Source: Daphnia pulex (lineage: Eukaryota; Arthropoda; Branchiopoda; Diplostraca; Daphniidae). From it: 64,000 nt of DNA. The stretch's first letter is position 1; each line of letters starts with the position of its first letter. Below are positions 59,028 to 64,000 of the stretch, one piece after another. The stretch lies in assembly GCF_021134715.1 (NCBI RefSeq), contig NC_060028.1:6284501-6348500 (forward strand), read 5' to 3'. Below the pieces are notes generated by a model. The model worked only from the letters and a program-made list of their open reading frames with translations. It did no database searches and had not been told where the DNA came from. The position numbers and the translations under genes are program-made.

Positions 59028-59310
59028 GTTATTGAAAACTATCCCGAGATACCAAAAACATTTCCTATGAGAAATGTTTCTGGTACATAGCTCCATTACT
59101 TTTATAAGAAATAACAGTAGTAGCTATGGGTCCTTGACCGTTAAGATAATGATAGATTTACTAACCAGCAGATGGGTGAAAAATGAAATTCCTCCGTTAT
59201 TGAAAAGAGAGATACCAAAAACATTCCCTACGGGAAAAGTATTCGGTACATAGCTCTATGGCTTGTATGGAAAATAACAGTGGTTGCAAGGAATCCTTGC
59301 TAAATTGGAA
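59028..59310. repeat. Direct duplication of about 115 bases
   Basis: 59028-59147 and 59195-59310 share attgaaaa, gagataccaaaaacatt.cct, ggtacatagctc and aaataacagt.gt blocks in the same order. No coding content. Confidence 0.75.
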
Positions 59311-59319
59311 ATAAATTGT

Positions 59320-60910
59320 GCTCGTGGTTATCGATCTTATTTTATCGGTGATATTTCATCGATATATTCGTGTCTTGGTAGCCTACAGGCGTTGAGATAA
59401 TGCATGATGTTTCGTTCAGTTATTGACTGATTGATCGACGACAACTATAAGATAAGCAGCCACCCGCGGTCTGGCGGAAATGCTATCAGTTTTTTTTATT
59501 TATTTTGGATTGTTTTGGCGCTTTACGTTTTGTGAAGCTTGTACTTCGCTCGTAATCAAGTGGTTTTCTAAAAGATTGAACTTGAAGTGGTAAACTCAGA
59601 GCCAAGAAAGTATTTGCAACTTTTAAAAAATTCTCGTAAGACATGAAAATGTTTTTTATGTCTTTAGGAATTTGATTTTTTTTAAGATGGGAGTGTTTCA
59701 TTTCGGGATTACTTGGACGTAGAGTAAAGGACTACCGGCGTTTGCTTAGTACGTGACTGTCTAGTGGGAAAAAAAATTACTAATCGAGTGATGCCGTAGT
59801 ACGTAATTAGCGCTTGGGAGATTATTTCGTAAAAAAGACGAGGCGTTGAAGTTTATTGTGATTGTTTGAAAATTCTTGGTGTATTTCGCATTACTGCAAA
59901 ACTAGTTTGATGGCATAAATGAACATCCGGCGTCATCTGTTTAATACAAATCTAATAGTGATGCCAGGTGGTCCCCCAACATATGTCGAGTCCACTGTTT
60001 TCTTTTTCATATCCATTCGCGCAAAAGTTGATGCTCAGCTCCCCCGACCCACCCGTTGAAAATTCTTAGGTATTTCCATCCTCAATTGCGTTCGTGTGCT
60101 TTTTGTTTGTATGTACACGTAACAGTTTGGCCTATTTTTATTTTTTATTTTTATTTGATTGATTGGATAATCAGCTTATTATTACTACAAGAAAAAGAAA
60201 ACAAATTGTTACAGAAATTTGTTCGCTCTAATATGAAAGAGCGGCCAGTCCGAATTGATTTAGACGTTTTTCCGTTATATTTAGGCTGAATATTATACGA
60301 CCGGGGTGCGTGCATGCTTGGCAGCAGATGAATGAAGGGGGGGGGGATGTCCCAGCAGCTCTCCGTTCGTCTTATTGATTTCCCTATTATTATTGGCCCA
60401 TGCAGAACCGTTGATTTATAATAATTCGTTATATCCTCCGATGCAGCCGGGGCATTCCCGAGATTGACACAATTGAGTGTCGCTTACATCACGTCCTGGA
60501 TGTCGCAAACTATCATAATTTTATAATATCTATAACGCTTGGAACGATTGGCTTGGAAAGAAACCCACCGACAGCGCAGAATTAGGCTGGACAGAAAACG
60601 TTACACGAAGAAGATGACAATAGAAACAACGTAGACTCTGTTTATCTTCCGCTGCTCTTGTTTTTGGAACTTCTCGGCCACCATGAGCCCCCCACCCCCC
60701 GTTCATCCGCAGATCGATCTTAGACCCTTGACCGTCCCTATTTTGGTTTTGATTCCGCTCTCTATCTTTTTCTTTCCTAACCGACGTGCGATTGGCCAGT
60801 CTTCTTATTTCCGTGACCCATACTACTTTGATAAAGAAAACATGATTGGATTCGGTCGCCTTGCTTGGCTTGTCGTCTTTATCTTTTCTGGTGCTGATGG
60901 GAAAGGTTGG
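59320..60910. other. Intergenic, no gene seen
   Basis: Mixed AT-rich and, from 60300, somewhat GC-richer DNA with a G run near 60338-60348. A minus-strand frame 59701-59486 (71 codons, Lys-rich) and another at 60937-60530 are open but have no other support. Confidence 0.45.
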
Positions 60911-60919
60911 GGCATATAT

Positions 60920-61028
60920 ACGTACAGTATCCTGCATGGAAACTGGGACAGTCGCAAGGGGTTCTACGCAAGATACTCGTAAGAACCACCTAGCGACTGT
61001 CCCAGTTTCCGTGCAGGATACTGTACAT
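60920..61028. ncRNA. Candidate hairpin RNA (pre-miRNA-like)
   Basis: Arms 60920-60955 and 60993-61028 pair over 36 bases with only one mismatch and one G-U pair (arm start acgtacagtatcctgcatgg). An inner stem ggttct/agaacc (60960-60965 and 60982-60987) leaves a 16-base loop. The size and shape fit a microRNA precursor, but pairing is more perfect than usual, so a foldback repeat or siRNA hairpin is possible. Sequence not recognised as a known microRNA; strand unknown. Confidence 0.5.
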
Positions 61029-61029
61029 C

Positions 61030-63060
61030 ACCGTGATACCTGGACAAATTAATAACTGAAAAGTTTATCTTCTACTTCTTCTTCCGCGTATAACTCGTAT
61101 GCGTTGACAAAGCAGTTCTTCATCACTCTTCTTGAGTTTACTCGCAAACGCTCTTTTCGTAACGCGCCTTTTCAATCTATTTCAATCTTTTCAATCTGTG
61201 ATGTCGAAAGGATCCTCCCTGGTTGGTTTTTGTGACTTTTATGGGTGGTAACATGCGTCACAACGAGTGAGAGAGAAAAAATAGAAGAAGAAGAAGAATT
61301 CTTTTGTTACCACCATATGGTGCTCGCTGGGCAATTGAATTCGACAGAACGACTAAAGTCTCGACGCCAGTCGTCGTCTGAGTGTTTTTGTGATTTTTTC
61401 TTCCTTCCCTCCTCGGGTTTTTTCTACTTGGCGATGAAAACACAAAGCTCGCCCGCCTCTTGCTATCTGAGACGACGCGTACAACAGCCCCAGCAGCAGC
61501 AGCGCAGTTAGTTCAGCTGTATGGACATTGTTAAATGGATGCTGATGGCAGTGGGGGCTTTACACAAACACATCCATGGACGAACTCGTATATGACTATT
61601 CAGAACGACTATAAGGAGTAATGACTTTTACGAATGATCGTAACGTAGAGGTATAACTAAATGTGAACGAAAAGAATCCTCATAATCTACCAGTTTTCAT
61701 AGCGAAACTGTTTAAAAAATAACCAATTGCATTGCTCAGGGATTCAATTAATTGGAGAATTAATTGCAGACAGTTGACGAAAAAAGGTTTAAACACAAAG
61801 TTGAAAGTTCATTTAACAGAAAAATGTTCTGAGTTGCAATTAATTAAAAAAGGGATAGCATTGTGATGGAAAGTGTGTAGTTATCCGATTAACATGTGAT
61901 ATACAGTGGTTTGCCCTACCATTCTCATCTCATCTGATGGGATACACGTCTATGTTGAATCAGGAAAAGTAGCATGCAATACAAAGTACGAGAGAGCTAA
62001 GCAGCACAACGTTTCTTAGTTTACCCATACATGTTTGGATAGCACGGCTGGGCTTAAGTCAGGGCCCAAAAGGGAATAACCTGATAGCTGAAAGCCCTAT
62101 CCAAATACAGCGAAATATTATTTGGCAATTTATGCAAAACAAATGGTAAATTTGATATTTCAAATTTGAACAATAGCAATTTTCCAATCTACCACATAGT
62201 TTAGATTTGAAAATGGAGAAAAATACAGTTCTTATCCAATCATAAATATTTTTAATTGGCCATTTTCTTTCGTTAGGTTTTTCATTGAAGACTATCGATA
62301 TTTTATTATTGATTAGTCTCAAACTCTCAACTGACAATATACTAATGTTGAATTAAGAATACAAAATCAATGAGAAATGATTTTTCTAACTTTTTTCGAA
62401 ATCTTGTAAGTTTTTTTTTTCTATAGTAAACCATTGAAAACAAATCCCTACTTCTACTGATTTCCATAAGGAAACTAGACAACGAGACTTGGTTCAAATT
62501 TAATGAATTTAATTAATCAAAGTTTCGATTATTTGGTTGAAAATCGATGAAAAGAGAAGGTTTCTTCACACTTGTTTAAAATTTAAAGTTCGGTTAGCAA
62601 AAAAAATGTTCTTAATATCTGGAATTATTTCAAAAAACTTAAAATTTTGTTTTTGAAAGTATAATGTTATCTGATGGCAGTGTTATGTTTTTGGTGTCTT
62701 TCTTGTTTTCTATTGTTTATTAAAGTTGCGTCTTTTTCGCCAATTTTATCGTCGTAATACGCACTTGTTCAGCAACGAGTACATTTTTTGGCTTTTAAGT
62801 TATCTTTGCTCCTGTTTCTAGCAAAAGTAGTATTGTTTTCATGTCTTTGCTCTAGCAGCAGAGAAATATTTTAATTTTTGTTTTTTTTGCTCAAGAGCAG
62901 CAAATTCTTAGGCACAGAAACGCATCGTCACTCCATTTAGACTGTGAAATATCTACGTCGAATGGTCATCCATTTTTAAGGAGAAATCTGCAGTCTGCAC
63001 CACTGTAAGTTGGAATTTTATGTTTCAAAGAACGTGGAAATAATGACGGATTTGTTTTTT
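61030..63060. other. Intergenic, no gene seen
   Basis: Contains agaagaagaag near 61283-61298 and a short cagcagcagcag run near 61487-61501. The rest is AT-rich. An upstream exon of the next gene may lie near 62945-63003 (ends CACCACT|gtaagt), but its phase does not fit. Confidence 0.45.
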
Positions 63061-63074
63061 TTCAGGTCCTAAAC

Positions 63075-63349
63075 ATGATATCCGAGTCCGCAACATTCAA
63101 TCGACAGGACAAGATTGTGGAACTAGAATTTACCGGTGCTCAAGCAATCATCCAATCGCTACTGTTGAAACATTCTACCTATGATCATGAAATCCCAACA
63201 TCATCAATTGGCTTGCAGTGCTGGAAAGAAGCCATGGATCTTCTTTTTATGGGTAAGTTGCTTTTCGTTCTTTTGTATGTGAATACCTGTTTTTGAATAC
63301 CTGTTTTTTTCCAGGTGAACCTCTGCTGCCCAAGACGCCTCACGTCTAA
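63075..63349 (+). CDS. Unrecognised short protein or 3' exons of a gene
   Basis: After a strong acceptor (gtttttttttcag) the frame reads VLNMISESATFNRQDKIVE, GAQAIIQSLLLKHSTYDHE and GLQCWKEAMDLLFMG to a perfect donor (G|gtaagt at 63253). The next exon 63315-63349 adds EPLLPKTPHV and stop. Using the ATG at 63075 gives about 70 residues. Downstream (63350-63560) coding-like strings occur in broken frames (EFLALCKS, CGSNIE), so the true gene may have been longer. Family not recognised. Confidence 0.45.
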
Positions 63350-64000
63350 GTTCCCTCTTCCGCCTCTGGTAGAGTTTTTGGCTCTATGCAAGAGCTAATG
63401 TCTGTGGCAGAGTTGGAAGTATTTATTGAAGAATACCAACGGTGATGTGTAGATGGGGAAATTGATGATTCGAGATTGCGGTTCGAATATAGAATGAAAA
63501 TCCAATAGCTGCTCGTCACCCGCAGAATCTTTAGTGATGCCACCAGGAGGTCTACATAGGAAGTTTGTTTGACGTTGCAGTGGATTTATGGAAATCAACA
63601 ACAATTCAAGACAATCAACAGTTTATTGATTTGTGCTGGGTGATCATTTAGGAAGTCATGGGCTACCACACGTTTTCTGAAGAACTATTACTAATTCTGA
63701 ACATTTGTCAACATTGCATCATTTTTTAACAAGACATCTTCCGAACTTGCAGTGTCCTACTGCTTTCTTTGAAGGCAAATGAGGTCAAGTAATTTGCAGT
63801 ATAAGCACGCGCTATACATAATTCAATCACATACTAACAACAATCGACAAAATTCCCCCCTTCCGAAATCGAATGAAGCAACACATTTAGCTAAACGCAC
63901 GTTTCTGAATTTAGTCAAATTACTTAAAGTCTGTAACTATATTGTCGAGTTTCAATAACGTAACAACCGATTAGTTCCCAGAACAGACATTTATCAATCC
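63350..64000. other. Right edge, no intact gene seen
   Basis: Possible decayed coding remnants up to 63560, then AT-rich DNA to the window end. Confidence 0.4.

Noticed and set aside
60530..60937. Minus-strand frame of 135 codons
   Set aside because: Its start lies in the hairpin arm, composition is low-complexity (Arg/Asn/Gln), and no supporting exon exists.
61245..61511. Plus-strand frame ending in a Gln run
   Set aside because: Built from agaag and cag simple repeats; no start context or neighbour exons.
62059..62337. Minus-strand 92-codon frame
   Set aside because: AT-driven composition (Ile, Asn, Lys, Phe) and no domain or splice evidence.

Overview
The window is nuclear DNA of an arthropod. 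The introns are short (about 50-100 bases) with GT-AG borders, the DNA is AT-rich, BEL/Pao, Copia and non-LTR retroelement fragments are frequent, and one unorthodox aquaporin is present. Together these suggest a crustacean of the Daphnia type. That placement is an inference; no species can be named from the sequence alone.

Five loci can be read exon by exon with matching splice phases. They are: (1) a secreted FG-GAP/VCBS repeat protein, present complete at 19035-21253 and as a 5'-truncated, nearly identical copy at 68-1926; (2) a single-pass receptor with SRCR and CUB domains and a tyrosine-rich tail (21897-25198); (3) a C2H2 zinc-finger protein (34705-36615); (4) an aquaporin-11/12-like channel on the minus strand (36970-38040); (5) a BTB-C2H2 zinc-finger protein (39492-40970). 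Loci 3, 4 and 5 form a compact gene cluster.

Layout: 1-2745 is the first copy of the FG-GAP block. 2.7-10 kb is an island of mobile elements, with hairpins, an element with inverted arrays of a short motif that encloses a membrane-protein exon, and a broken zinc-finger transposase gene. 11.2-11.9 kb is a dead copy of receptor exons 3-6. 12.2-13.1 kb is a BEL/Pao integrase remnant, 13.9-14.8 kb a gene fragment, and 15.0-15.7 kb a TA-flanked MITE-like element. 19-25 kb holds the intact FG-GAP and receptor genes. 25.6-26.5 kb is an unrecognised broken gene. 27.0-31.2 kb is a minus-strand gene with good splice sites but several stops and frame breaks. 32.2-34.3 kb is a rearranged copy of 24.2-25.9 kb with a foreign insert. 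34.7-41.0 kb is the three-gene cluster. From 42 kb to the end the DNA is mostly repeats and retroelement debris (a 536-base palindromic MITE, a non-LTR fragment, a Copia element next to an older Copia, a second BEL/Pao remnant) with a few unrecognised exons and one strong hairpin at 60.9 kb.

The segmental history ties the left half together. Positions 1-11905 match 19341-23440, and 32.2-33.4 kb matches parts of 24.2-25.9 kb, so an ancestral FG-GAP plus receptor unit was duplicated, broken by transposons and locally shuffled. Recent duplication and an assembly artefact (separated haplotypes) are both possible. The most striking single observation is a small MITE that landed at the 5' edge of a coding exon of the zinc-finger gene and whose own inverted repeat supplies an in-phase splice acceptor.
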